Positions 6,099-14,628 of a DNA stretch of 17,625 bases are shown one piece after another. Each line of letters begins with the position of its first letter. Position 1 is the stretch's first letter. The notes under the pieces were generated by a model. It saw only the letters and a program-made list of their open reading frames with translations, searched no databases and had not been told where the DNA came from. The stretch covers positions 1 through 17,625 of the forward strand of contig JBFKOW010000065.1 of NCBI GenBank assembly GCA_041628615.1, read 5' to 3'. The position numbers and the translations under genes were made by a program. This DNA is from JAMWZF01 sp041628615. Lineage in GTDB: Bacteria; Pseudomonadota; Alphaproteobacteria; Rhodobacterales; Rhodobacteraceae.

Positions 6099-9000
6099 AT
6101 GGCCGACTTCCAGAAAATCCTTGTCGCCAACCGCGGCGAAATCGCCATCCGGGTGATGCGCGCGGCCAACGAACTGGGCAAGAAGACGGTCGCGGTCTAC
6201 GCCGAGGAGGACAAGCTGGGCCTGCACCGGTTCAAGGCGGACGAGGCCTACCGGATCGGCGAGGGGCTGGGCCCGGTGGCCGCCTACCTGTCGATCGACG
6301 AGATCATCCGGGTGGCCCGCGAGTGCGGCGCCGACGCGATCCACCCCGGCTACGGCCTGCTGTCCGAGAACCCCGATTTCGTCGACGCCTGCACCGCCGC
6401 CGGGATCGCCTTCATCGGCCCGAAGGCCGAAACCATGCGCAAGCTGGGCGACAAGGCCAGCGCCCGCCGGGTGGCGATCGAGGCCGGGGTGCCGGTGATT
6501 CCCGCCACCGAGGTGCTGGGCGACGACATGGACGCGATCCGCAAGGAGGCGGCCGGAATCGGCTACCCGCTGATGCTCAAGGCGTCGTGGGGCGGCGGCG
6601 GCCGGGGGATGCGGCCGATCAATTCCGAGGCCGAACTGGAGGAGAAGGTCCGCGAGGGCCGCCGCGAGGCCGAAGCCGCGTTCGGCAACGGCGAGGGCTA
6701 TCTCGAGAAGATGATCCTGCGCGCCCGCCACGTCGAGGTGCAGATCCTCGGCGACCAGCACGGCCAGATCTACCACCTCTACGAACGCGACTGCTCGGTC
6801 CAGCGGCGCAACCAGAAGGTCGTCGAGCGGGCCCCGGCCCCCTACCTGTCGCCGACCCAGCGCGAGACGATCTGCGCGCTGGGCAAGAAGATCTGCGAGC
6901 ACGTCAATTACGAATGCGCGGGCACCGTCGAGTTCCTGATGGACATGGATTCGGGCGAATTCTACTTCATCGAGGTCAATCCCCGGGTCCAGGTCGAGCA
7001 TACCGTGACCGAGGAGGTGACGGGCATCGACATCGTCCGCGCCCAGATCCTGATCGCCGAGGGCAAGAGCCTGGTCGAGGCCACGGGCACCGCGTCGCAA
7101 TATGACGTGAAGCTCGACGGCCACGCGATCCAGTGCCGGATCACCACCGAGGACCCGGCGAACAACTTCATCCCCGATTACGGCCGGATCACCGCCTACC
7201 GCGGCGCCACCGGCATGGGCATCCGGCTCGATGGCGGCACCGCCTATTCCGGCGCCGTCATCACCCGCTACTACGACAGCCTGCTGGAGAAGGTCACCGC
7301 CTGGGCGCCGACCCCCGAGGCCGCGATCGCCCGGATGGACCGGGCGCTGCGCGAGTTCCGCATCCGCGGCGTGTCGACCAACCTCGACTTCGTCATCAAC
7401 CTGCTGCGGCACCCGACCTTCCTGAACTACGAATACACCACCAAGTTCATCGACACGACGCCGGGCCTGTTCGACTTCAAGCCGCGCCGCGACCGGGCGA
7501 CCAAGATCCTGACCTACATCGCCGACGTGACGGTGAACGGGCACCCCGAGACCGAGGGCCGACCGCGCCCGCCGGCGGACGTGAAGGAACCGAAGCCGCC
7601 GGCGCGCAAGACCACCGATCCCAAGCCCGGCACGCGGCAGATCCTCGACCAGTTCGGCCCCGAGGCGGTGGCCGACTGGATGAAGGAGCAGAAGCAGCTT
7701 CTCGTCACCGACACCACGATGCGCGACGGCCACCAGTCGCTTCTCGCCACCCGGATGCGGTCGATCGACATGATCCGGGTCGCCCCGGCCTATGCCGCCA
7801 ACATGTCGCAACTGTTCAGCGTCGAGTGCTGGGGCGGCGCCACCTTCGACGTGGCCTACCGGTTCCTGCAGGAATGCCCCTGGCAGCGGCTGCGCGACAT
7901 CCGGGCGAAGATGCCCAACATCATGACCCAGATGCTGCTCAGGGCCTCGAACGGGGTGGGCTACACCAACTATCCCGACAACGTGGTCGAGTTCTTCGTC
8001 CGCACCGCCGCCACCTCCGGGGTCGACGTGTTCCGGGTCTTCGACAGCCTGAACTGGGTCGAGAACATGCGGGTGGCGATGGACGCGGTGGTCGCCTCGG
8101 GCAAGATCTGCGAGGGGACGATCTGCTACACCGGCGACATCTATGACAGTGCCCGGCCGAAATACGACCTGAAGTATTATGTCGAGATGGCCAAGGCGCT
8201 GGAAAAGGCCGGCGCGCACGTCCTCGGGGTCAAGGACATGGCCGGGCTGCTCAAGCCCCGGCAGGCCACCGACCTGATCGCGGCGCTGAAGGACGCGGTG
8301 GACCTGCCGATCCACTTCCACACCCACGACACCTCGGGCGCGGCGATCGCCACGATCATGGCCTGCGCCGAGGCCGGGGTGGACTGCGTCGATGCCGCGA
8401 TGGACGCGCTGTCGGGCAACACCTCGCAGCCGACGCTGGGATCGGTGGTCGAGGCGCTGCGCCACACCGACCGGGACACCGGGCTCGACATCGGTGCGAT
8501 CCGCGAGATCTCGAACTACTGGGAACAGGTCCGCGCCCATTACGCCGCCTTCGAGAGCGGATTGCAGGCCCCGGCCTCCGAGGTCTACCTGCACGAGATG
8601 CCGGGCGGCCAGTTCACCAACCTCAAGGCGCAGGCCCGGTCGCTGGGCCTCGAGGAGCGCTGGCACGACGTGGCCCAGGCCTATGCCGACGTGAACCTGA
8701 TGTTCGGCGACATCGTGAAGGTGACGCCCTCCTCCAAGGTGGTCGGCGACATGGCGCTGATGATGGTCAGCCAGGGCCTGACCCGGGCCGAGGTAGAGGA
8801 CCCGAAGAAGGAGGTCAGCTTCCCGGATTCGGTCATCGACATGATGAAGGGCAACCTCGGGCAGCCGCCGGGGGGCTGGCCCGCGGCGCTGCAGAAGAAG
8901 ATCCTCAAGGACGAGCCGGCGATCACCGACAGGCCCGGCAAGCACCTGCCGCCGGTCGATCTCGAGAAGGTCCGCGCCGAGGCCGGGGCCGAGCTCGGGG

Positions 9001-9539
9001 TCGAGCTCGACGACGAGGATCTCGCCGGATACCTGATGTATCCCAAGGTGTTCGCCGACTACGCCCGGCGTCACGAGACCTACGGCCCGGTGCGCACCCT
9101 GCCGACCTCGACGTTCTTCTACGGCATGGCGCCGGGCGACGAGATCACCGCCGAGATCGACCCGGGCAAGACCCTCGAGATCCGGATGCAGGCCGAGGGC
9201 GACACCAACGCCGAGGGCGAGGCGAAGGTGTTCTTCGAACTGAACGGCCAGCCCCGGACGATCCGGGTGCCCGACCGGAGTTCGGCGGCGGCCACCGCCC
9301 GGCGGCCCAAGGCCGAGGCCGGCAACCCGGCCCATGTCGGCGCGCCGATGCCCGGCGTGGTGGCCACCGTCGCGGTCAGCGCGGGGCAGAAGGTGAAGCT
9401 GGGCGACCTTCTCATCACCATAGAGGCGATGAAGATGGAGACCGGCCTGCACGCCGAGCGCGACGCGGTGGTCAAGGCGGTGCACGTCACCCCGGGCGGC
9501 CAGATCGACGCCAAGGACCTTCTGGTCGAGTTCGAGTGA
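6099..9539 (+). CDS. pyc: Pyruvate carboxylase
   Basis: This complete 1146-residue single-chain biotin enzyme converts pyruvate, bicarbonate and ATP to oxaloacetate, the anaplerotic entry to the TCA cycle. Biotin carboxylase is at about 3-455, with VANRGEIAIRVMRAA (9-23), the ATP-grasp glycine loop GGGGRG (165-170) and IEVNPRVQVEHTVTEE (291-306). Carboxyltransferase is at about 530-805, with DTTMRDGHQSLLATRMR (538-554), the putative carbamylated Lys712 in GVKDMAGLLKP, and metal-binding His741/His743 in HFHTHDTSG. The C-terminal biotin carrier domain has Lys1112 in EAMKMETG. Length is normal for alpha4-type enzymes. ATG at 6099 was chosen over an in-frame ATG at 6072 because AAAGGGGA at 6086-6093 is well spaced and the resulting MADFQKILVANRGE is the usual N-terminus. 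It is monocistronic as far as visible. Confidence 0.98.
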   Translation: MADFQKILVANRGEIAIRVMRAANELGKKTVAVYAEEDKLGLHRFKADEAYRIGEGLGPVAAYLSIDEIIRVARECGADAIHPGYGLLSENPDFVDACTAAGIAFIGPKAETMRKLGDKASARRVAIEAGVPVIPATEVLGDDMDAIRKEAAGIGYPLMLKASWGGGGRGMRPINSEAELEEKVREGRREAEAAFGNGEGYLEKMILRARHVEVQILGDQHGQIYHLYERDCSVQRRNQKVVERAPAPYLSPTQRETICALGKKICEHVNYECAGTVEFLMDMDSGEFYFIEVNPRVQVEHTVTEEVTGIDIVRAQILIAEGKSLVEATGTASQYDVKLDGHAIQCRITTEDPANNFIPDYGRITAYRGATGMGIRLDGGTAYSGAVITRYYDSLLEKVTAWAPTPEAAIARMDRALREFRIRGVSTNLDFVINLLRHPTFLNYEYTTKFIDTTPGLFDFKPRRDRATKILTYIADVTVNGHPETEGRPRPPADVKEPKPPARKTTDPKPGTRQILDQFGPEAVADWMKEQKQLLVTDTTMRDGHQSLLATRMRSIDMIRVAPAYAANMSQLFSVECWGGATFDVAYRFLQECPWQRLRDIRAKMPNIMTQMLLRASNGVGYTNYPDNVVEFFVRTAATSGVDVFRVFDSLNWVENMRVAMDAVVASGKICEGTICYTGDIYDSARPKYDLKYYVEMAKALEKAGAHVLGVKDMAGLLKPRQATDLIAALKDAVDLPIHFHTHDTSGAAIATIMACAEAGVDCVDAAMDALSGNTSQPTLGSVVEALRHTDRDTGLDIGAIREISNYWEQVRAHYAAFESGLQAPASEVYLHEMPGGQFTNLKAQARSLGLEERWHDVAQAYADVNLMFGDIVKVTPSSKVVGDMALMMVSQGLTRAEVEDPKKEVSFPDSVIDMMKGNLGQPPGGWPAALQKKILKDEPAITDRPGKHLPPVDLEKVRAEAGAELGVELDDEDLAGYLMYPKVFADYARRHETYGPVRTLPTSTFFYGMAPGDEITAEIDPGKTLEIRMQAEGDTNAEGEAKVFFELNGQPRTIRVPDRSSAAATARRPKAEAGNPAHVGAPMPGVVATVAVSAGQKVKLGDLLITIEAMKMETGLHAERDAVVKAVHVTPGGQIDAKDLLVEFE

Positions 9540-9701
9540 CGGCGGCGCGGCCGGGTCCCGCGGCGCCCGCCCTTGGCCTGCGCGGCACAGCCCGGCCGGT
9601 CCTCGCGGGTCTGGGCGGGTGCGGGCGGGACCGGGTCGCGGGCCGGCCCCGGGGCGGCGGTCCGGCGGTCCGCTTTTTGGAACGAAAATCGCAGATTCCC
9701 T

Positions 9702-9729
9702 CTTGCGGCCCGGCGCGGGACTTTATATC
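9702..9729 (+). promoter_or_regulatory. Candidate promoter of tRNA-Gly
   Basis: CTTGCG (9702-9707), a 16-base spacer and TATATC (9724-9729) lie 20 bases before the mature tRNA 5' end. The TTTATATC is the only AT-rich patch in the last 40 bases upstream. Spacing is a little short of ideal, and the boxes are imperfect. The tRNA could also be read through from pyc. Confidence 0.4.
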
Positions 9730-9749
9730 TCGCGGCTCACCCAATGGAC

Positions 9750-9824
9750 GCGGGCGTAGCTCAGGGGTAGAGCATTACCTTGCCAAGGTAAGGGTCGTGA
9801 GTTCGAATCTCATCGCCCGCTCCA
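9750..9824 (+). tRNA. tRNA-Gly (anticodon GCC)
   Basis: This 75-base cloverleaf has an acceptor stem GCGGGCG pairing with CGCCCGC, a D-arm GCTC-AGGGGTA-GAGC and an anticodon stem TTACC/GGTAA with loop TTGCCAA (anticodon GCC at 9782-9784). The T-arm is GTGAG-TTCGAAT-CTCAT, followed by an encoded TCCA end. All stems are perfect. It reads GGC/GGT codons, and GGC is the dominant glycine codon of this genome. No second tRNA and no integrase or att duplication is seen beside it. Confidence 0.98.
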
Positions 9825-9856
9825 ATTTCTCTCGATCGACATGACCAGGACACCTT

Positions 9857-9878
9857 GCCGGCCTCGCTTTCGGCCGGC
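9857..9878 (+). terminator. Hairpin downstream of tRNA-Gly
   Basis: A 7-bp perfect stem, GCCGGCC (9857-9863) with GGCCGGC (9872-9878), has an 8-base loop and lies 33 bases after the tRNA. No T-run follows, so if it ends the tRNA transcript it does so as a weak or factor-assisted terminator. The remaining gap to 10002 shows nothing else beyond the ribosome site of the next gene. Confidence 0.35.
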
Positions 9879-10002
9879 GTTGCGCAGGCGCATGGAAATG
9901 TCTGCCGGAACAGGGCCCTGCGGCGCCAGATGACGGTTGCCCGACTCGGGCCGCTCTGCAACGCTCGGCATCGGACGGGACGGCCGGCAGGGAGCAGAAC
10001 GG

Positions 10003-10995
10003 ATGTGGGACTTCGACATCGGCAAGGCCCTCGGCCTGATGCGCCGCACCATGCCCTTCCTCGTGTTCCGGATGGCCGTCTACTTCGGGATCGCGGTCGC
10101 CTACGTCGTGGTGACCGGGACCGGCGCGGGCATCGGCTGGGGGATCGGGGCCTTCGGCGAGGATGACTTCCAGGCCTCGACCACGTTCTACGGCGGCATC
10201 CTCGGCTTCGGCCTGACCGCCGGGGCGATCTACCTGCTGCGCGAATATCTGCTCTACGTCGTCAAGGCCGGGCACATCGCGGTGATGGTCGAGCACCTCG
10301 ACGGGCGCGACCTGCCCGCCGGGCAGGGCCAGATCGCCTATGCCCGGACCATCGTGACCGAGCGCTTCGGGCAGGCCAGCCTGCTGTTCGGGATCGACCA
10401 GCTGGTCAAGGGCGTGATCCGCGCCATCACCGGGCTGATCCAGGGGCTGATGACCCTGCTGCCGATTCCGGGGCTCAACAACATCATGGGCGTCGTGCGG
10501 GCCTACCTGCGGCTGGCTGTCGGGCTGGTCGACGAGGTGATCCTCGCCCACGCGATGCGGACCCGGTCCGACAACCCCTGGGCGGCGGCGCGGGACGCGC
10601 TGGTGCTCTACGGCCAGAACGCCAGGCCGATGCTGCGCAACGCGGCCTGGCTGACGCTGTTCGTCTGGGGCCTGTCGATCCTGGTCTTCTTCGTCATGCT
10701 CGCCCCCGCCGCGCTGGTGGTCTACCTGCTGCCGGGGGCATGGTCGGCGGGCGGCCTCGTCTTCGCCATCCTGTTCGCCTGGGCGGTCAAGGTGGCGCTG
10801 ATCGAGCCCTTCGCCATCGCCTGCCTGCTGCAGGCGTTCTTCAAGGTCACCGAGGGCCAGACCCCGGACGCCGAATGGCGGCGCAAGCTCGACGGCGCCT
10901 CGGACAAGTTCCGCGAGATGGGCGAGAAGGCGGTGGGCTGGGCCGGCGGCGGCCGGGCCGCTGCCTCTGCGCCGGCGCCGGAGGCGGACGGCTAG
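10003..10995 (+). CDS. Conserved-looking membrane protein, function unknown
   Basis: I do not recognise this 330-residue protein. Hydrophobic stretches suitable for membrane spans lie at about residues 18-50, 62-88, 215-243 and 248-280, the first two and last two forming pairs. Between them is a soluble or amphipathic middle (about 90-210), itself with a hydrophobic patch, GLIQGLMTLLPIPGLNN (144-160). The tail (281-330) is charged and then Ala/Gly/Pro-rich (AAASAPAPEADG), probably cytoplasmic. There is no signal peptide, nucleotide-binding motif or catalytic signature. ATG at 10003 is supported by GGAG at 9991-9994, 8 bases upstream; the longer open frame to 9937 lacks a comparable site. It stands alone after tRNA-Gly and converges on a GNAT gene, sharing the CTAG stop overlap. 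Confidence 0.8.
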   Translation: MWDFDIGKALGLMRRTMPFLVFRMAVYFGIAVAYVVVTGTGAGIGWGIGAFGEDDFQASTTFYGGILGFGLTAGAIYLLREYLLYVVKAGHIAVMVEHLDGRDLPAGQGQIAYARTIVTERFGQASLLFGIDQLVKGVIRAITGLIQGLMTLLPIPGLNNIMGVVRAYLRLAVGLVDEVILAHAMRTRSDNPWAAARDALVLYGQNARPMLRNAAWLTLFVWGLSILVFFVMLAPAALVVYLLPGAWSAGGLVFAILFAWAVKVALIEPFAIACLLQAFFKVTEGQTPDAEWRRKLDGASDKFREMGEKAVGWAGGGRAAASAPAPEADG

Positions 10996-11609
10996 GAGCC
11001 GAGCACCGGGATCTGCGGCGCGGCCCCGCGGGGCAGGTCGCCGGTCAGGCGCGGATCGGGCGTCACCTCGACCTCGCGCCGGAACGGCGTGAACCCCCAT
11101 TGCAGGTAGAAGGGCAGCGCCGCGGGGCTGTCCAGGGTGCAGGTATGCACCGTCAGCCGGCGGATCGGCCGCGCCCAGGCCCGGCGCAGCGCCTCGGCCA
11201 TGAGCGCCCGGCCAAGCCCCTGCCCCGCCGCCTCGGGCACCAGTCCGAGGAACGCCAGTTCCGCCTCCGTCCCGGCCCGGAAATCCAGTTCCAGCAGGCC
11301 GATGTCGGCCCCGTCGCGGCGCAGCACGAAGGCATCGACCGCCGGGTCGGACAGCACCGCCACCAGCGCCGCCTCGGGCATCCGCAGCCGCGAGAACCAG
11401 AGCCAGTCGGCTCCCACCGCGCGGAACAGCCGCCGGTAGGCCGCCGGGTCGGGCGGGCCGAGCGGGACCAGCCGGGCGTCGCGCCAGTCCGGCGCAGCGA
11501 GACCGGCCGGCGGCGCCGTCATCTCCAGGTGGGTGACGACCGCGGCGAGATGGCCGTCCGGCACCGGGTGGAACCCGCGAGACAGCGCGGCGGGCTGGGT
11601 CTGGGTCAT
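10992..11609 (-). CDS. GNAT family N-acetyltransferase
   Basis: This 205-residue GCN5-related acetyltransferase transfers an acetyl group from acetyl-CoA to an unknown amine. The acetyl-CoA-binding motif A is clear: AELAFLGLVPEAAGQGLGRA (116-135), with the pyrophosphate loop QGLGRA, followed by motif B, HTCTLDSPAALPFYLQWGF (155-173). The N-terminal half (1-90) is more divergent and probably shapes the substrate site. Start at 11609 is supported by GGAG about 8 bases upstream on the minus strand. The C-terminal stop overlaps that of the convergent membrane protein gene. The substrate cannot be predicted. Confidence 0.92.
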   Translation of the reverse strand: MTQTQPAALSRGFHPVPDGHLAAVVTHLEMTAPPAGLAAPDWRDARLVPLGPPDPAAYRRLFRAVGADWLWFSRLRMPEAALVAVLSDPAVDAFVLRRDGADIGLLELDFRAGTEAELAFLGLVPEAAGQGLGRALMAEALRRAWARPIRRLTVHTCTLDSPAALPFYLQWGFTPFRREVEVTPDPRLTGDLPRGAAPQIPVLGS

Positions 11610-11687
11610 GGCGCGGCGCTCCGCTGATGGCCCCCGGCTCTTGCCCGGGCTGCGCGGACCCTTTCACGCCCCCTGCCGGGCCGCAAG

Positions 11688-13205
11688 TCAGGCTCTGAGG
11701 TACCGGGTCGGGTGGATCTCGGGATTGCGCTTCTGCACCAGCGGCACGAGATCGGCGCTGTCGAACTCGGCGAAGACCGGCGGCCGGATCGGGGCCGCCG
11801 GCCGTGCATCGCGGGGTTGACCGGGATCCGGGTCGGCAGACGGGCCGGTTGCGGCCGGCACCGGCGCGGCAGGCACGGGTGCGGGGGCAGGCCCGGCGGC
11901 GGCAGCAGGGGCGGGTTCGGAGGCCGATGCGGCCTCGGGGGCAAGCGCGGGCGCAGGGTCCGACGCCGGGGCGGGCGCGGGTCCTGTCGCCGGGTCGGGC
12001 ACCGGGGCGGGGACCGACGCCGCCGGGGCGGCGGCGTCCGGCGCGACCGGTCGGGGACGGTCCGGCGCGAGGGCCGCGACGAAGGCCTGGCTGGCCGCCA
12101 GCCGCCGCGCCCGGGCGACGAGCGCCTCGCCGTGCCGCGCCGGGGCGGCGGGCACGGACCCCGCGCCGGTTCGGGCCGGCAGCGGGACGACCGGGCCCGG
12201 GTCCACGGGACCATTGGAGTCCGGCGCTTCCGTAGCGCGGTCCACCCCAGCGGCCGCGGCCGGCGCGGGCGTCGCGGTCGGGGCAGACGGCACCCTGGCC
12301 CGGTCGGCCGCCGCCGCGTCCGGGAGCCGCGCAGAGGCGATCGCCGGTTCCTCCGCCGATGCCGGCTGCGGCGCCAAGTCTGGCGGTGTTGCGGCAGGCG
12401 GTGCTGCGACGGGCGGTGCTCCGGCGGGCCGAGTTGCGGCGGGCGCATCGATCCGGCCGGGCAGCGGTTCGGCGGGCGTGGGCGGCCGGTCCGGCGCGGC
12501 CTCCGCCGGCGCCGGGACCGCGGCGCGGCCGGGACCGGCGGCGGGCTGCTCCCACGCGTCCGCGGGGCGCGCGGCGGACGCGGCCAGCGGGCGCTCGATC
12601 GGCGGGGCGTCCTCGGACAGCGCCGCGCCGAAGGCGGCGGCCCGGCGGGCGGCGGCGGCCTCGAACGCGGCGGCGCGCCGGGCGTCGCGTTCGGCGATCC
12701 GTTCGCGGGCCGCGGTCCGTGCCGAGACCAGTTCCACGCCGGCCCAGGCATCGGCCGCCCCTGCCTCGCCCTCGCCCGGCCCGGGCAGGGCCGGTTCGGT
12801 CATGATCCCGCTGGCCGCGGGAGACCGGGCCTGCACCGGACGGCCGGCGCTGCGCGGGGTGCCGACCGGGTCCACATGGACCTCGCCGCCGCCGCAGACC
12901 AGCGCGCGGGCCATCTGCAGGACCGAGGCGGCGCCGATCCCGTCGCCGAGAACGGCGGCGGCCCCGGCCGCGGCTGGGTCGTCCGGATCGTCGGTGAGCA
13001 GGAGCACGGGGACGGTGGTTGCCGCGAGGAACCGGGACCAGCCGCGCACCGCGTCGGACAGGATAACAAGCGCCGCCGGGGCGCTGTGCACCAGGCGCGC
13101 GGCCGCCTCCACCCGGTCGAGCCCCATCACCGTCTGCCCGGAATCGATCAGCCCGGCGCAGACCGTGGCGAGCCGCTCCGAATCGGCATCGATGATCAGG
13201 ATCAT
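11688..13205 (-). CDS. Ala/Pro-rich protein with degenerate receiver domain
   Basis: This 505-residue protein has three parts. Residues 1-105 look like a CheY-type receiver (ILIIDADSERL; then ALVILSDAV; then VPVLLLTDD). The phospho-acceptor position appears to be Ser50 instead of Asp, and the conserved lysine near residue 90 is missing, so phosphorylation in the usual way is unlikely. Residues about 110-465 are low-complexity, dominated by Ala and Pro with scattered Arg/Glu-rich helices (AAFEAAAARRAAAFGAALSE), probably disordered. The C-terminal end is ordinary sequence again: VFAEFDSADLVPLVQKRNPE, then IHPTRYLRA, likely a short docking or folding unit. ATG at 13205 with AAAGG about 8 bases upstream gives the receiver-like start; the frame is open 80 codons further but crosses into hisB. 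It is divergent from hisB. The product is not recognised beyond the domain. Confidence 0.75.
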   Translation of the reverse strand: MILIIDADSERLATVCAGLIDSGQTVMGLDRVEAAARLVHSAPAALVILSDAVRGWSRFLAATTVPVLLLTDDPDDPAAAGAAAVLGDGIGAASVLQMARALVCGGGEVHVDPVGTPRSAGRPVQARSPAASGIMTEPALPGPGEGEAGAADAWAGVELVSARTAARERIAERDARRAAAFEAAAARRAAAFGAALSEDAPPIERPLAASAARPADAWEQPAAGPGRAAVPAPAEAAPDRPPTPAEPLPGRIDAPAATRPAGAPPVAAPPAATPPDLAPQPASAEEPAIASARLPDAAAADRARVPSAPTATPAPAAAAGVDRATEAPDSNGPVDPGPVVPLPARTGAGSVPAAPARHGEALVARARRLAASQAFVAALAPDRPRPVAPDAAAPAASVPAPVPDPATGPAPAPASDPAPALAPEAASASEPAPAAAAGPAPAPVPAAPVPAATGPSADPDPGQPRDARPAAPIRPPVFAEFDSADLVPLVQKRNPEIHPTRYLRA

Positions 13206-13332
13206 GCCAGCGCCTTTCACGAACCGTCGTCCGGAATCGGCCGGTTCTCCGGCCGCGGGCCAAAGACTAGCGGCCGGGCCGTTAAGGATTGCTGAAAGGG
13301 CACAGGCCCGCCGGGGCGCCGCCCAACGCGGC

Positions 13333-13361
13333 TTGGCGGCGCCGGTCCGACGCCCTATAGC
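13333..13361 (+). promoter_or_regulatory. Candidate promoter of hisBH
   Basis: TTGGCG (13333-13338), a 17-base spacer and TATAGC (13356-13361) lie 28 bases upstream of hisB. The spacing is optimal and both boxes are fair. No leader peptide, His-codon run or attenuator is visible in the 184-base gap. Confidence 0.5.
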
Positions 13362-13389
13362 GGGCCTCGGACCCGAGCGAGAGGCCGCC

Positions 13390-13977
13390 ATGCGCAGCGC
13401 AAGCCTGACCCGAAAGACCGCCGAGACGGAAGTGTCGGTCGCCATCGATCTCGACGGCGCCGGCCGCTACGACAACGTCACCAAGATCGGCTTCTTCGAT
13501 CACATGCTGGACCAGCTGGCCCGGCACGCCCTGATCGACATGAAGGTGCGCGCGAAGGGCGACCTCTACGTCGACGACCACCACACGGTGGAGGACGTGG
13601 GCATCACCCTGGGGCAGGCCCTGGCCGAGGCGCTGGGCGACAAGCGCGGGATCCGCCGCTACGGCGACTGCCGGCTGGCGATGGACGACGCGCAGGTGGC
13701 CTGCGCGCTGGACCTGTCGGGCCGGCCCTACCTGGTCTGGAACGTGCCGTTCGACGCGCCCAAGATCGGCACCTTCGACACCGAGCTGGTGCGCGAGTTC
13801 TTCCAGGCGCTGTCGACCCATGGCGGCATCACGCTGCACGTGGACAGGATCCACGGGATCAACGCCCACCACGTCGCGGAGGCGACCTTCAAGGCCGTCG
13901 CGCGGGCGCTGCGGGTGGCGCTGGAGCCGGATCCGCGGCAGAAGGACGCCGTGCCCTCGACCAAGGGGACGCTGTGA
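13390..13977 (+). CDS. hisB: Imidazoleglycerol-phosphate dehydratase HisB
   Basis: This 195-residue monofunctional enzyme carries out the sixth step of histidine biosynthesis, dehydrating imidazole glycerol phosphate to imidazole acetol phosphate. The Mn-binding His/Glu motifs are intact: FFDHMLDQLARH (35-46), VDDHHTVEDVG (61-71, His64, His65, Glu68), His144 in LSTHGG and NAHHVAEATFKA (158-169, His160, His161, Glu164). There is no fused phosphatase domain, as is normal outside the enterobacteria. ATG at 13390 has GAGAGG upstream and matches the usual N-terminus; the longer open frame across the divergent gene is a shadow. Its stop overlaps the GTG of hisH by 4 bases, giving translational coupling. 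Confidence 0.98.
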   Translation: MRSASLTRKTAETEVSVAIDLDGAGRYDNVTKIGFFDHMLDQLARHALIDMKVRAKGDLYVDDHHTVEDVGITLGQALAEALGDKRGIRRYGDCRLAMDDAQVACALDLSGRPYLVWNVPFDAPKIGTFDTELVREFFQALSTHGGITLHVDRIHGINAHHVAEATFKAVARALRVALEPDPRQKDAVPSTKGTL

Positions 13978-14615
13978 GCCTCACGGTCCTGATCGACTAT
14001 TTCTCGGGCAACCTGCATTCCGCCGAGAAGGCCTTCGAACGGATGGCCCGCGAGACCGGGGCGGGCGACGTGCGGGTGACTTCGGACCCGGACCTCGTGG
14101 CCCGGGCCGACCGGATCGTGCTGCCCGGCGACGGCGCGTTTCCGCATTGCCGCGCGGCGCTGCGGGAGCTGGACGGGATGGACGCGGCGCTGTGCGAGGC
14201 GGTGCTGGAGCGGGGCGCGCCGTTCCTCGGGATCTGCGTCGGGATGCAGATGCTGGCCACCGAGGGGCTGGAATACGAACCCACCGCGGGGCTCGGCTGG
14301 ATCGGCGGCACGGTGGAGCGGATCGCCCCCGCCGATCCCGCCCTGCCGGTGCCGCACATGGGCTGGAACGATCTCGTGGTGACGGGAAGCCACCCGGTGC
14401 TGGACGGGATCGCGACCGGCGACCACGCCTATTTCGTCCATTCCTACCAGATGCGGGTGGCGGACCCGGCGCATCGGCTCGCCCATGCCGACTATGGCGG
14501 CGAGGTCACCGCGATCGTCGGCCGCGACACCATCGTCGGCACCCAGTTCCATCCCGAGAAGAGCCAGCGGGCGGGCCTGCGCCTGATCGCCAATTTCCTG
14601 CGCTGGGCGCCCTGA
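13974..14615 (+). CDS. hisH: Imidazole glycerol phosphate synthase, glutaminase subunit HisH
   Basis: This 213-residue class I glutamine amidotransferase hydrolyses glutamine and channels ammonia to HisF. The catalytic triad is intact: Cys88 in FLGICVGMQML, His193 and Glu195 in QFHPEKS. The N-terminal IDYFSGNLHSAEKAFER (7-23) and the oxyanion segment LPGDGAFPHC (50-59) are typical. It starts with GTG at 13974 inside the hisB end (GTGA overlap), so the two are co-translated. Its partner hisF, and hisA, which often follow in related genomes, are not in this window: the next gene is unrelated and separated by 216 bases. Confidence 0.98.
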   Translation: MSLTVLIDYFSGNLHSAEKAFERMARETGAGDVRVTSDPDLVARADRIVLPGDGAFPHCRAALRELDGMDAALCEAVLERGAPFLGICVGMQMLATEGLEYEPTAGLGWIGGTVERIAPADPALPVPHMGWNDLVVTGSHPVLDGIATGDHAYFVHSYQMRVADPAHRLAHADYGGEVTAIVGRDTIVGTQFHPEKSQRAGLRLIANFLRWAP

Positions 14616-14628
14616 CGGCCACCGCTGC

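Noticed and set aside
5850..9485. 1211-residue open frame on the minus strand, antisense to pyruvate carboxylase
   Set aside because: It is a shadow of high-GC third-position bias: it is Gly/His/Arg/Asp-rich with no domain, while the plus strand encodes an intact, full-length pyruvate carboxylase.
9654..9678. Intrinsic terminator of pyc before TTTTT at 9674
   Set aside because: Only 4 base pairs can form (9654-9657 with 9670-9673) ahead of the T-run; the conspicuous GGCGGTCC duplication is a direct repeat and not an inverted one.
9750..9824. tRNA-Gly as a mobile-element attachment site
   Set aside because: No integrase gene and no second copy of the tRNA 3' end are in the window; the neighbouring genes look like ordinary chromosome.
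11712..13295. 527-residue and 587-residue open frames on the plus strand across the Ala/Pro-rich gene
   Set aside because: They are repetitive Arg/Gly/Ala shadows; only the final 195 residues of the longer frame are real (hisB). The minus-strand reading has a plausible start, ribosome site and folded ends.
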